DNA of 48,964 nucleotides from Bacteroidota bacterium. GTDB lineage: Bacteria > Bacteroidota > Bacteroidia > Chitinophagales > Chitinophagaceae. Below the pieces are notes generated by a model. The model had not been told where the DNA came from. It worked only from the letters and a program-made list of their open reading frames with translations, and made no database searches. This document shows, one piece after another, positions 17,642-27,400 of this stretch (within the stretch, counting starts at the first letter, position 1; every line of letters starts with the position of its first letter). A program made the position numbers and the translations under genes. The stretch is from contig VBAT01000032.1 of NCBI GenBank assembly GCA_005884665.1, forward strand, positions 4,711 to 53,674, given 5' to 3'.

Positions 17642-19486
17642 ATGGAAAAATTCATCGTTTCAGCCAGGAAATACCGGCCACAGACTTTTGACACTGTCGT
17701 GGGACAATCGCATATCACTACCACATTAAAAAATGCGATCAAACATAACCAGTTGGCACATGCTTTTTTGTTTTGCGGTCCGCGAGGAGTTGGCAAGACA
17801 ACCTGTGCAAGGATACTGGCCAAAACCATCAATTGCGAGCACCGAACGAAAGATGGTGAGGCCTGTAACCAATGTAATTCCTGCGTTTCTTTTAATGAAG
17901 GCACCTCGCTGAATATCCATGAGCTCGATGCAGCTTCTAACAACTCGGTAGACGACATACGGGCACTGGTAGACCAGGTCCGCTTTACCCCGCAGGCAGG
18001 TAGATACAAAGTATATATCATCGATGAGGTCCATATGCTCAGTTCTTCAGCGTTCAATGCCTTTTTAAAAACGCTGGAGGAACCGCCTCCTTATGCCATC
18101 TTCATTTTGGCGACCACGGAAAAGCATAAGATACTTCCAACAATATTGAGCCGCTGCCAGATCTTCGATTTCAAACGGATCACGATCAATGATACGGTAG
18201 AACATTTGCAGGAGATCTGCGAGAAGGAAGAAATAAAAGCGGAAAAAGCCGCGCTACAGGTCATTGCTCAAAAAAGCGAAGGCTGTATGCGGGATGCGCT
18301 TAGCATCATGGATAAAATAGTCAGTTTTACCAACGGAGAACTGAACTATACCAACACACTTGAGCATCTTAACATCCTTGATGCCGATTACTATTTCAAA
18401 TTGCTTGATTGCATGCAGAAGCAGGACCTTGCAGCCGCCTTGCTTTTGTATGATGATATTAACCGAAAAGGCTTTGAGGGCGATCTCGTGGTAAATGGTT
18501 TTGCTGAATTTATCCGGAACCTGCTCGTATGTAAGGATGAAAAAGCGGCTATCCTTCTCGAAGTGGTAGAAAGTTTCAGGGAAAAATATATAGCGACTGC
18601 AAAAACAGTTTCCGCCGCCGTATTGATCAGTGCGCTAAACATCCTGAATGAAACAGAGATCAATTATAAAGCAGCACGCAATAAAAGACTGCATGTTGAA
18701 TTAGCGCTTATCAGACTTTGTTATCTCCAGCAGGCCATTGAACTCACTGCCGAGGGAAACACGATTAGTAAAAAAAAAATAGTTGAGGCAGCAAAGCCAG
18801 TTGCCTTACGACAGATCGTTCCGTTGCAATTCAAATCCCGATCGCAATCGGGTCAAAAGGAAAAAGTTGATGCCAACTATGATTTCGATACGAAGCTGAT
18901 CATTGAACAATCTATTCTTGATAAAATCAAGCCTGCTAAGAATACATCTGTTGCCGGAACACAAGGAACAGGAAACATGCAACAGGCAACCGGACACCTT
19001 AAACCGGAAACTGCCAACCTGGAACCCGCAACCGGCAAGATCTCTGCTCTCGACAAGATCCGCAAACAATACCAGGGCAATGGATCTTTGACAAATGAGA
19101 ATATTAACCAGCCTTTACAGGAAGATGCTTTACAAAGAGCGTGGATCGATTACGTACAAAAATTAAAAGATGCCAGGAACCCCGCGGCTCAAAGTTTTGA
19201 ACTGGCGAGTTTGCGTATTAAAGATGAAAATTCTTTTGAAGCGGTTACGGCCAATAATATCGAACAGAAGTTTATCGAACAGGATCGTAACAAAGTGTTT
19301 GCTTATTTGCAGGAGAAATTAAACAACCGGCTGTTACAGTTCAATGTGGTCATAGAAGAGAACCCCGATCTCAGGCCCAGGGTGGAGGTACCGCTGTCAT
19401 CGAAAGAACAACTTCAAAAAATGATCGAGCAATACCCACTGGTAAAGGAATTGAAGGACAAATTGAAGCTTGATCTGGATTATTAA
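17642..19486 (+). CDS. dnaX: DNA polymerase III gamma/tau subunit
   Basis: 614 residues. The AAA+ clamp-loader ATPase has Walker A FCGPRGVGKTTCARILAK (about residues 43-60), a four-cysteine zinc module (Cys65, Cys75, Cys78, Cys81), Walker B KVYIIDEVHML and the arginine-finger region LSRCQIFDFKR. Domain III follows to about 365. The C-terminal tau part is poorly conserved and contains a repeat-derived linker. ATG17642 is preferred to TTG17633 because it gives MEKFIVSARKYRPQTFDTVVGQ. A likely -7 element is TATCTTGC about 40 bases upstream. It loads the sliding clamp and organises the replisome. Confidence 0.95.
   Translation: MEKFIVSARKYRPQTFDTVVGQSHITTTLKNAIKHNQLAHAFLFCGPRGVGKTTCARILAKTINCEHRTKDGEACNQCNSCVSFNEGTSLNIHELDAASNNSVDDIRALVDQVRFTPQAGRYKVYIIDEVHMLSSSAFNAFLKTLEEPPPYAIFILATTEKHKILPTILSRCQIFDFKRITINDTVEHLQEICEKEEIKAEKAALQVIAQKSEGCMRDALSIMDKIVSFTNGELNYTNTLEHLNILDADYYFKLLDCMQKQDLAAALLLYDDINRKGFEGDLVVNGFAEFIRNLLVCKDEKAAILLEVVESFREKYIATAKTVSAAVLISALNILNETEINYKAARNKRLHVELALIRLCYLQQAIELTAEGNTISKKKIVEAAKPVALRQIVPLQFKSRSQSGQKEKVDANYDFDTKLIIEQSILDKIKPAKNTSVAGTQGTGNMQQATGHLKPETANLEPATGKISALDKIRKQYQGNGSLTNENINQPLQEDALQRAWIDYVQKLKDARNPAAQSFELASLRIKDENSFEAVTANNIEQKFIEQDRNKVFAYLQEKLNNRLLQFNVVIEENPDLRPRVEVPLSSKEQLQKMIEQYPLVKELKDKLKLDLDY
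18957..19038 (+). repeat. Repeat-like segment inside the dnaX linker
   Basis: About 80 bases made of units like GCAACCGG, GGAAACTGCCAACCTGGAACC. It encodes a low-complexity linker (TQGTGNMQQATGH, then LKPETANLEPATGK). The same CTGGA/GGAACC vocabulary occurs in intergenic DNA at 7770-7800. The open frame is kept through it, between the clamp-loader domains and the tau C-terminal domain. Confidence 0.55.
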
Positions 19487-19503
19487 AGTATTGAGGTAGC
19501 TTT

Positions 19504-20112
19504 ATGAGATTTTCTAAATTTTTATACCTCCTCATTGTTTCATCGATTTTTAACCTAATTGCTTGTGCTGACAGTAACCCAGACGGAAAAGTTATTGATT
19601 CAAGTGATGTAATGAAGGAGTTCAGTGACGAAATTGAATCGAATCGCGTTTTAACAAAACAAATGCTTGATACAACTTCGGATAGCAGGCTTGAAGATAA
19701 AATAATCGCGAATATCAATAGCAAACAAGATATTAATCTAAGCAATGACAAAGAGATTTTGCCGACACTTTCTAGAGAGCGGCAAGCTATTTTTTACATT
19801 TATATGGTAGAAGGGGAAGTCAACAATGGTGGTTTTGATCAATTCTATCTTAACGAGTTTATCAACAGCGACCACTTATATATGTTCGAAAAAACAATTG
19901 AAGCATTTCAACTAATTGGAGCGTCAAAATTCGCTGATATTGTAAGTAGGACAAACAAAATATTTAAAGCCAATGAAAATGATTTTGTAAACAAGATTGG
20001 GCTTTTCGATAAACTCGATAACGAATTCTATGAGACTTACAAACAGGAAGATCTTGACGATTTGAGAATAAGATTTATTAGGGCAAATATTGAGGCTTTT
20101 ATTGATAAATAA
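19504..20112 (+). CDS. DMP19-like (DUF4375) lipoprotein
   Basis: 202 residues. A signal peptide ends in a possible lipobox NLIAC (Cys22). Residues about 80-200 match the DMP19/DUF4375 pattern: LPTLSRERQAIFYIYMVEGEVNNGGFDQFYLNEF, then TIEAFQLIGASKFADIV. DMP19 of Neisseria is a DNA mimic, but most family members are uncharacterised and a secreted one is unlikely to act on DNA. The coding sequence is clearly more AT-rich than dnaX, 17 bases upstream, which hints at transfer. Function unknown. Confidence 0.75.
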   Translation: MRFSKFLYLLIVSSIFNLIACADSNPDGKVIDSSDVMKEFSDEIESNRVLTKQMLDTTSDSRLEDKIIANINSKQDINLSNDKEILPTLSRERQAIFYIYMVEGEVNNGGFDQFYLNEFINSDHLYMFEKTIEAFQLIGASKFADIVSRTNKIFKANENDFVNKIGLFDKLDNEFYETYKQEDLDDLRIRFIRANIEAFIDK

Positions 20113-20171
20113 AAACTCTATGGCCACCTGAGGATTTTCCGAATTCCAAATATTAACCATTAACCAGGCTG

Positions 20172-20759
20172 CTATTTTTTCTTCTTTGTAAGGTTAAATG
20201 TTTTAGAAATACCAAGCATTAAGGTGTTGAACTTAACATCAGTATTTTCATTACTCGAGATGCTGCCGATACCAATAGTATATCTCAGGTCTATACCCAG
20301 GCCTGATTGCATGCGATACCCTACACCAGCGTTCCAGGAAAATGCAATAGACTTAAAAGAGTCCTTTATGTCCTCGGTACCCAGCGTTCCGCCTTTTCGT
20401 TTGGCTGTAACTAAAATGCCTAGCTGCGGACCAGTTTCTACGAAAAAACCATTTTTCACGTATTGAACCAATGCAAGCAAATGGACATAACTAAAATTCG
20501 TTTCGAATTCACCACCAAGTTCGTTGTATTTGTATCCCTGGCTGGACCAAAGAATTTCAGGTTGGAAACGAAAATTAGTGGAGACAGGAACGACCAGCAA
20601 ACCCCCGGCATAAAAGCCGGTTTTGCCATTTACTGAGCTGCTTACATCAGATCCTGTAGGATTGGGGAAATTAGCGCCGGCTTTAATACCTATTGAAGTT
20701 TGAGAGCGGACTGCTGTCATGCTCAAAAGGCAAAACAGGAAAATAAGCGTCTTTTTCAT
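20172..20759 (-). CDS. Outer membrane beta-barrel protein (porin-like, PorT-type fold)
   Basis: 195 residues from ATG20759 (MKKTLIFLFCLLSMTAVRSQ, a signal peptide ending near residue 20). A longer upstream frame runs into repeat DNA and is rejected. The body consists of alternating strands typical of the outer membrane beta-barrel domain: SIGIKAGANFPN, TGFYAGGLLVV, FRFQPEILWSSQGYKY, FFVETGPQLGILVTAKRKG, FSWNAGVGYRMQSGLGIDLRY, and the C-terminal LMLGISKTFNL. Probably an 8-strand barrel; role unknown. Convergent with the DMP19-like gene. Confidence 0.88.
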   Translation of the reverse strand: MKKTLIFLFCLLSMTAVRSQTSIGIKAGANFPNPTGSDVSSSVNGKTGFYAGGLLVVPVSTNFRFQPEILWSSQGYKYNELGGEFETNFSYVHLLALVQYVKNGFFVETGPQLGILVTAKRKGGTLGTEDIKDSFKSIAFSWNAGVGYRMQSGLGIDLRYTIGIGSISSNENTDVKFNTLMLGISKTFNLTKKKK

Positions 20760-21454
20760 AATAGTATACGGTGGAATTTGATATGCTATCCAAATTACTA
20801 AAGTTGGAGGCACACTCCAAATGTAGGGAGCAGTTGCTGTTGCGCACCTACGGAGCGCTGGCAGACGATACACAATGAGGCCACCGCCATTCAACCCCTA
20901 TGGGGTTTGGTGACATAGCCATCCTATTAGTGCGCTACCTTCAATAACTCCTTATAGTCATTCAATGAATATTAAATAGCCAGCAACAGCGACACCAGCG
21001 ATTACATTGAGCACCTACGGAGCGCTGGCAAACAATGCACAAGATTCCACCGGTATTCTGCTCCTATGGAGTAAAATGAATACTTCAATTTGAATAGGTC
21101 CCAGAGGGACGAGATGTCGGAAGCAGCTAATTTCAAATTTGATGCACTTGCCCCATAGGGGCAAAATACTACGGAGACGTTATTCAGTTATTCATGAAGA
21201 TCATCTGTTAAAACAATTCGAGATTGAAAATGACTGCCAGCTTTTAGGCTCTTCGGCAGAAGGCTTTGCCCTACGGGTCTGGTGATATAATCATCCCACC
21301 GTGCGAGAACTTCAATGACATTACAGTCATTCAATGATTATTAAATAGCCAGCAACGCTAGCGATTACATTGAGCACCTACGGAGCGCTGGCAAACAATA
21401 CACAATGATTCCACCATATACAATCCTACGGGGTTTTGTAACACGGCCATCCCA
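20760..21454. repeat. Repeat island between two minus-strand genes
   Basis: 695 bases without a gene. Two direct copies of a 91-96-base unit (20956-21051 and 21325-21415) share AGTCATTCAATGA, ATTAAATAGCCAGCAAC, ATTACATTGAGCACCTACGG and CGCTGGCAAACAAT. A third partial copy is at 20844-20880. Scattered small palindromes include GTCCCAGAGGGAC (21101-21113), TGCCCCATAGGGGCA (21152-21166) and near-copies of CCTATGGGGTTT. The pattern suggests an array of degenerated palindromic repeats rather than a gene relic. Confidence 0.75.
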
Positions 21455-21868
21455 TCAATGCGCAACCTTAATGTATCCCCATCCTTCTTTCTGCTTCGTA
21501 ATGATCTCATAGATCCCATCAGGCACCACTTCCACACCCGGGATCAATTGGCTTCTGTCAATATTGTTTCTTTTCATTGTTGCCTCGCAAACTTTGAAAG
21601 TAACATTCTTATTAGCCATCAACTGGGCGAGAGCCGGCTCCTGGGCTGTTTTTCCTTTTAGAACGATATCGAGTCCCTGTCCATAAATAACAGCCTCGAG
21701 TTTTGCGTCCGCATTGCTTTTGCTGATGAGTGCCATCTGGCGAACCAGGGCCTGCTGGTTTGTTGAGTCCTTACTGGTCATATCAAACACCACCCGGTAG
21801 TCCGGGGTTTGAGCCTGCACTAAAAACGCCGTAGATAGGAGACTCGCAAGTGCTATGATCTTTTTCAT
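21455..21868 (-). CDS. Exported DsrE-family protein
   Basis: 137 residues with a cleavable signal peptide (cut near VQAQ, residue 20). The DsrE/F fold shows as YRVVFDMTS, KLEAVIYGQGLDIVL, then NVTFKVCEATMKRNNIDRSQL with one cysteine in the family position (about 94) and the C-terminal LIPGVEVVPDGIYEI. DsrE-like proteins carry or transfer persulfide sulfur. This one would work in the periplasm. It is the last gene of a minus-strand block with a TsdA-like cytochrome and a Tat-exported DsrE-like protein whose C-terminus is clearly related (LLPGIQVVPSGVWAV). A role as sulfur acceptor or carrier for that block is inferred. Confidence 0.88.
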   Translation of the reverse strand: MKKIIALASLLSTAFLVQAQTPDYRVVFDMTSKDSTNQQALVRQMALISKSNADAKLEAVIYGQGLDIVLKGKTAQEPALAQLMANKNVTFKVCEATMKRNNIDRSQLIPGVEVVPDGIYEIITKQKEGWGYIKVAH

Positions 21869-21922
21869 GATTTTATTTTATAATAAAAAATTAGGTTTCG
21901 GTCTGACCCTTTTGACCAATAC

Positions 21923-21958
21923 GACTTATTTGACTTATTTGACTTATCTGACTTATTT
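21923..21958. repeat. Four tandem 9-base units (GACTTATTT)
   Basis: Four head-to-tail copies of GACTTATTT, the third with one change (GACTTATCT), end two bases before the tsdA-like stop codon. They lie in the gap to the downstream DsrE gene. Confidence 0.85.
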
Positions 21959-21960
21959 GG

Positions 21961-22938
21961 CTACTTCTTCCTTGCCAGACTTATCGCCTTAAACGGTCCA
22001 TACTTATGTTGTTCTTCCGAAAAACCATCAATGAAAGGTCCAAATGGATGATCAACTGGTTTGCCTGCAATGTTGGGGTAATCTTTCCCATAATCTTTCT
22101 GCGGTCTTGGCTGCGAATTGACAAATGCGGCAACATCCCAGGCCTGCTCGTCAGTCAACGGCTCACTGTTGTGAGGTGCATCGAAAGGCATGTTATCTCT
22201 TACAAATCCGGCAAAACGACCGATGCGGTACAATCCCGCACCGGTGTTATAACTGTTGTCTCCCCAAAGCGGCGGATAAAGATACCCGCTGCTGTCAAAA
22301 AGTAAAGTCCCGCTTCCATTCGCGCCATGGCAACGCTGGCATTTTTGTATAAATACATTTTGTCCTTTGGCAGGATCGGCCGGGCGGTCTATAAAACTAA
22401 GATCCCTGATTCCCGCCCCGGTCGGTTTTACATTCTTTGGTATTTTTTGCCCGACCCAGTTGATATAGGCTGCCATTGCCTGCATCTCCCTCCCTGAAGT
22501 ATCGATAATATGGCCATTTAGGCTGCGGTCGATACAATCATTGACCCGTTTATAAATATTTTCAATCGTTCCGCTACGTTCCCTGTATTTCGGGTAAGTT
22601 GAAAATACTCCTCCATAATTATTGCCCCAGGTCCTTGTTCCGGCATCCAGGTGACAATTCTGGCAATTCATCCCGTTAGTGATCTTCGCCACTTTTCCCT
22701 TCGGACCCAGGTACCACGATGTATTTACGATGAGATCGCGGCCATACCTGATCAGCAATCCTTCATCAGTATGCGGTATCTGCGAAGTATCCGGCGGCTC
22801 CCATACCAGGCCCGTGCTTTCGGTGTCGTCTTTAGAAATCGGTAATCCCCTGTTGATTGTTGCAGCTAATACAGCAACAATAACGACAGTTGTTGTAATC
22901 GTCAGGACCAGCAACCGGGATGAATTGATCACACTCAT
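21961..22938 (-). CDS. TsdA-like dihaem cytochrome c (thiosulfate dehydrogenase family)
   Basis: 325 residues from ATG22938, with an N-terminal membrane anchor (about 8-28). There are two haem c sites: CQNCH (Cys92, Cys95, His96) and CQRCH (Cys200, Cys203, His204). Between them the block FSTYPKYRERSG, then YKRVNDCIDRSLNG, matches TsdA. There, a cysteine about 40 residues after the first haem site is the unusual axial ligand; Cys135 fits this. Met250 (VRDNMPFDAPH) may ligate haem 2. TsdA oxidises thiosulfate to tetrathionate or does the reverse. The start is 19 bases after the upstream Tat/DsrE gene, so the two are an operon. Activity and direction are not proven. Confidence 0.85.
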   Translation of the reverse strand: MSVINSSRLLVLTITTTVVIVAVLAATINRGLPISKDDTESTGLVWEPPDTSQIPHTDEGLLIRYGRDLIVNTSWYLGPKGKVAKITNGMNCQNCHLDAGTRTWGNNYGGVFSTYPKYRERSGTIENIYKRVNDCIDRSLNGHIIDTSGREMQAMAAYINWVGQKIPKNVKPTGAGIRDLSFIDRPADPAKGQNVFIQKCQRCHGANGSGTLLFDSSGYLYPPLWGDNSYNTGAGLYRIGRFAGFVRDNMPFDAPHNSEPLTDEQAWDVAAFVNSQPRPQKDYGKDYPNIAGKPVDHPFGPFIDGFSEEQHKYGPFKAISLARKK

Positions 22939-22957
22939 ACTATAGCTCTTTGTTTCC

Positions 22958-23659
22958 CTAGCCAGCAAAACAATATTTACATCCATTTTCCTGGGCCCTT
23001 CCAACTGCCCATACGCCGGAAGGAACGACCTGTATACCTGGCAACAATCCTGACATGAAATCTTTGTATACATCTTCCTGGCTCATTTTGGTCATGTCGG
23101 CTAACACAGCGCTATAAACAGTCAGCGCAGCATTGCAGACACAGAACATCACGCCGCTGCTTTGCAATTCATTGATGCCGATCTGTACCGGGCCAAATCC
23201 CGGAACTTTAAATGCCCCGGGCTTGGGCTGCCAGAAAGGATTGCGGGTTGATGGTTGCTTTGTTTCGGGATCATCGGCCTTAAATACCTGTCCCAGGTTA
23301 TATTTAGACCATAACCTGTCCTCCATGGCATAGCCGATTGAAGCATGCCGGAGTATGACAACCACTCCACAATCTTTTGCCGCCGTGCCTGTTTTTTCAT
23401 TGGTCAGTAAGAAAACCCTGGGCCATACAAAAGGCAATATATCATTTGGCTCAGTTGAATCGAAAACGATACTGTGCTTCCTGCCTTTTACTTTGCTAAA
23501 CCAAGTATCCGCATCATCGGCATTAAATCCGGGGATGTCGGCAGCGGATGCCTGTAGGGGTTGAAAAATTGTAGCCAGGCTTATCGTTGCAGCCCCGGCT
23601 GTAATACTTCCTAAAAAGCGACGGCGACCAGTCTGGTCGTTAAGATTAGTTTTTTCCAT
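22958..23659 (-). CDS. Tat-exported DsrE-like protein
   Basis: 233 residues from ATG23659. A twin-arginine signal (GRRRFLGS, Arg12-Arg14, then a hydrophobic stretch ending ASAA) indicates export in folded form. The mature part has a DsrE-like core: KHSIVFDST, CGVVVILRHASIGYAM, then SSGVMFCVCNAALTVYSAV and LLPGIQVVPSGVWAVGRAQ, parallel to the small DsrE protein downstream. Cysteines cluster at FCVC and at the very C-terminus (GCKYC), suitable for sulfur or metal binding. Tat export suggests a cofactor or early folding. It lies 84 bases after the response regulator gene and 19 before tsdA. Confidence 0.8.
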   Translation of the reverse strand: MEKTNLNDQTGRRRFLGSITAGAATISLATIFQPLQASAADIPGFNADDADTWFSKVKGRKHSIVFDSTEPNDILPFVWPRVFLLTNEKTGTAAKDCGVVVILRHASIGYAMEDRLWSKYNLGQVFKADDPETKQPSTRNPFWQPKPGAFKVPGFGPVQIGINELQSSGVMFCVCNAALTVYSAVLADMTKMSQEDVYKDFMSGLLPGIQVVPSGVWAVGRAQENGCKYCFAG

Positions 23660-23743
23660 AAATGAATTTTTTATAAAATTAAAGGTGAGGTATACGACAT
23701 ACAATTAAATATATGTGTTATTGAAACAGCTTTGAAACGGTGT

Positions 23744-24376
23744 TCATATTATTTTATCTTTTAGCGCTTTTGCCACAGCCTCCCTGCCACAATTCACATG
23801 CAGTTTTGTATAGATGTTCCGGATATGACCTCTTACAGTATCAAGGCTGATAAAGCACGTGGCGGCGATCATTTTATAACTATATCCTTTTACCAGGTAT
23901 TTCAACACTTCCGTTTCTCTTTCTGACAGATTATATAGTAACCGTCCCGGTGAATTTGTTTGAAATGATTGCAAGACTTTTTTAGCAATAGGCGGTGAAA
24001 GCGGAGCGCCTCCGTGCAATACATTATCAATCGCGTCCAACAGGTTCACAAAAGATGTATTCTTTAAGATATACCCGTTGGCGCCTGAACAGAGACATTT
24101 GAATAAGCGTTCCTCATCCTCGAGCACCGTATGCATAATAATAAATGTCTGGGGCGCCCGCTCCTTTATGATCCGCAAACCTTCAATGCCATCGACACCG
24201 GGCATATCAATATCCATGATGACCACCTCGGGATGAAGCTTGTCAATGACAGAGGCTGCATGATCACAATTGCCATAATCACCGCTTACTTTGTATCCCT
24301 CCACCCCTTCTAATAAGATCTTGAGCGATTGCCGCAATCGCTGGTTATCTTCAAAGATGACAATGTCGGTCAACAT
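23744..24376 (-). CDS. NarL/FixJ-family response regulator
   Basis: 210 residues. The receiver domain (1-120) has acidic residues FEDN, the phospho-acceptor Asp55 in IMDIDMPGVDG, Thr at MHTVLED and Lys at YILKNTS. The LuxR-type helix-turn-helix is at about 145-205 (LSERETEVLKYLVKGYSYKMIAATCFISLDTVRGHI). It lies 46 bases downstream of the large sensor kinase gene and upstream of the DsrE/TsdA genes on the same strand. It is therefore the probable partner of the kinase and a candidate regulator of the sulfur genes. Confidence 0.93.
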   Translation of the reverse strand: MLTDIVIFEDNQRLRQSLKILLEGVEGYKVSGDYGNCDHAASVIDKLHPEVVIMDIDMPGVDGIEGLRIIKERAPQTFIIMHTVLEDEERLFKCLCSGANGYILKNTSFVNLLDAIDNVLHGGAPLSPPIAKKVLQSFQTNSPGRLLYNLSERETEVLKYLVKGYSYKMIAATCFISLDTVRGHIRNIYTKLHVNCGREAVAKALKDKII

Positions 24377-24422
24377 AAAGTATCTAAGTTACTGCCAGCT
24401 CCCATTCCTTCCAATGGCATGT

Positions 24423-27400
24423 TTATGCTATTTGTGCCTTTAACGTAATCGTAGTGCCATTGCCCAAGGCCGAATCGATATCCAGTTTCCAGCGGTTACT
24501 TTGGGCCCTCTCCTGCATGTTCTTTATCCCGTTGGTAAGAAGAACGGTTTTTGTATCAAAGCCTACGCCATTGTCGGATACCATCATGACCAGTTTCCTT
24601 TCGTCAAGCACAAATTTTATATTTACCAGTGTTGCCTTTGAATGCTTGGCAAGATTGTTCACGGTTTCCTTAAAGATCATATACAAGTCCCGCCGCTGCT
24701 GCATGTTTAGCTTTACATATTCGATCTCGGGCGTTATTTCTGCTTTGAGTTCAATATCCTGTGCTTCGAGCAATTCAGAAGCATAATGCAGCATACGGGG
24801 TAATGACTCACCAAGCGTGTCTATTTTAGGATTGATGCTCCAAACAATCTCACGCATCGATTCGGACACATGCTGGCTGTCTTCATAGATCCGTTTGAGT
24901 ATCCTGTTCAACGAATTTTTATCATTCAATTGTTTTTGCGCCAGCAGGGTGCCCAGGCTGATATTAGTCAAAGTGGAACCTACCTCGTCATGGAGATTCT
25001 TTGATATTTCGCTACGGATCTGCTCGGTCCGTATCAATTGCCGCAACCGGAATCTGTATAATCCATAAAACAACCCTCCCGTAGCCAGCAATACCATTCC
25101 ATAAAACCAGGCCGTTTTGGTAAATGGGGGTTTTATATAAAAACTGACGCTGGCCGACTCATCACTCCAAACCCCGTTGCTGTTCGATGCCCTCACTATA
25201 AATGTATAATTGCCCGGTGCCAGGTGACTAAAATTGATCTGTCGCTGGCTGCCCGTCATGATCCAGCCCGTGTCCTCGCCTAAAAGCCTGTAAGCATATT
25301 TCGTTCGCGTTCCATTGGAAAGATCGATCGCAGCAAACTGGATGGTAATATCATTCTGCCAGGATTTAAATCTTTCCGTTTTACCTGGCTCCGGCATGAG
25401 TAATGTACCATTTATGTGCATCGCCGTAATAATTGTTTTTTGAGGCGGCGGGTCCGGCCGTAACATGTCAGGATTAAAATGAAACACTGCTGATGAACCG
25501 CCTGTATACAATCTTCCATTGTTTTTATCGTAATAAAAATAAGCTGTGGGATAGCTCGCCGGCAGGCCATCTTTTTCGCTATAGCTGGTAAAAGTTTCCG
25601 AACGGCGGTCAAAACAGGACAAATCACCTTCGGTGACAAGCCAAAGCCGTTTTTCCCCATCTTCATAGATGCTGCTGATATGATTATTGCTTAGTCCCCG
25701 TTCATGCCCATAGATCGTAACCAACCTGGAAGGAATATCGAATTTCACCAGGCCATCGGTAACCGTACCCAACCATATGGTGGATTCATCCTGGCACCAG
25801 ATACCAGACAGGTTGCTCAGTTTTTTACGGGAAGAAGTTTGCAGAGGTATTAATTCAAATCGTCCCGTACTTCTTTCCCTGTGAACCAATGCACCGCTTG
25901 CATCGTTTACAAACCAGAGATCGCCTTTTTTATCTTCAGCGATCAGTGTGGGATAACGGAGCGGATAGCCTTGTGATGAATTAGGAGGATACCAGGTAAA
26001 GCGATGCCTTCCCGGATCAAAAGAACAAACACCATGCGTTTTACCCAGCCCCATCCAGACCCATCCATAACTATCGACAAACTGGGTGGTAATAGCGACT
26101 GAATCAAGCGAAGGCGGTTTACCGGGATAAGGCGGGATTCTTCCGGATGTTTTTTTTGAGCGGCAATACCAGAACAGTCCGGCCTGCGTCCCAACCCAAA
26201 GCGTGTCGCTACTTACCTGCCGTATATTCCATACAAAATTGGGCCAGCGGTCGGATGGTGCGGTATGAATGAAATGCTGCTCATGCCTGCCCGACTGAAG
26301 ATCGATTTCAAAGAATCCATTACCATAAGTAGATGCCCAGAGTGTGTGATCATATTGGGAAATCGAGTTGATATCATATTTGATCGCCTGCCCGGTCAAC
26401 TGGTCGATGAGTGTATCAGCTTTGAAATATTGCTTGCCGGGTGATATCTTCTGCAAACCCTTTTCCGCAGTGGCAAGCCACCAATTACCCTGCGCATCTC
26501 TCCAGGCTGCATCGTATTCATACTCTTCAAAAAGCAATGAAGGTGGGCTATGAAGGAATGGCTTGTTATCCTTCCAGGAAACGGGAATATCCGCGCAACC
26601 ATAATTGTGAAATAAAAAGACCAGGTTATTTGAATCGAGCGTAGACAATTGTTGCGACCAAAGAATGTATGGATATTTATTGTAAGGGAAATAGCAACTG
26701 TTCAGCTGTTTTCCTTTCTCATCAAAAAGATACAAGCTGTCGACAGAAGGTTTGATCACCAAAAAATACTTATCGAATATTTTAAAAACATTCGCAGCCG
26801 GCGTGTATTCATCAAATACACGGAATGCCGGAGTCTCGTGAAGATCATCAAGGAATTTCAGATGGTTGAACAATGCACATCTATTCAGATCAACGACCTT
26901 GTCTTCCCTGGACGAGAAAATTTTCAGTCCGGTAGACAAATAAAGGAGCATGTCGCCATTTGACAATGGCAACATCTTTTCGGCAAACTTCAAACGCTTA
27001 CGTGTAACATCGGCTTCGGTAAATGAAGAAGGGATAACTTTTGTTAATTGTCGCTGCTTATCAAAAATATAAATACAGGTGCCCGAGGCCGCCCAAAGAT
27101 TACCATTGTGATCAATCTCCATCCTTGTAATGATATTGCTGAACTCATCGAGAGAATTATTCTGCCGGTAATAAAAATTGACAAACTTCCCCGTACTGCT
27201 ATTGTAAAAATCAAGCCCGGCCTGTGTGCCGATGGCGATAAAATTTCCGGCCAATCTTTCCAGGCAATAGATATAGTTGTGAGAGATCGAATTGGAATTA
27301 TCATTATGAAAATATTGCACGACTTCTGTCCCGTCAAAACGGTTTAAACCATCCGTGGTTGCGATCCATAAAAATCCATTGTCATCCTGGGTGAGATCGT

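Noticed and set aside
20760..21454. Remnant of an insertion sequence
   Set aside because: No transposase-like frame is present in any direction; only short palindromes and direct repeats are seen.
21923..21958. Possible CRISPR or binding-site array
   Set aside because: Units are only 9 bases and directly adjacent; it is a simple tandem repeat.
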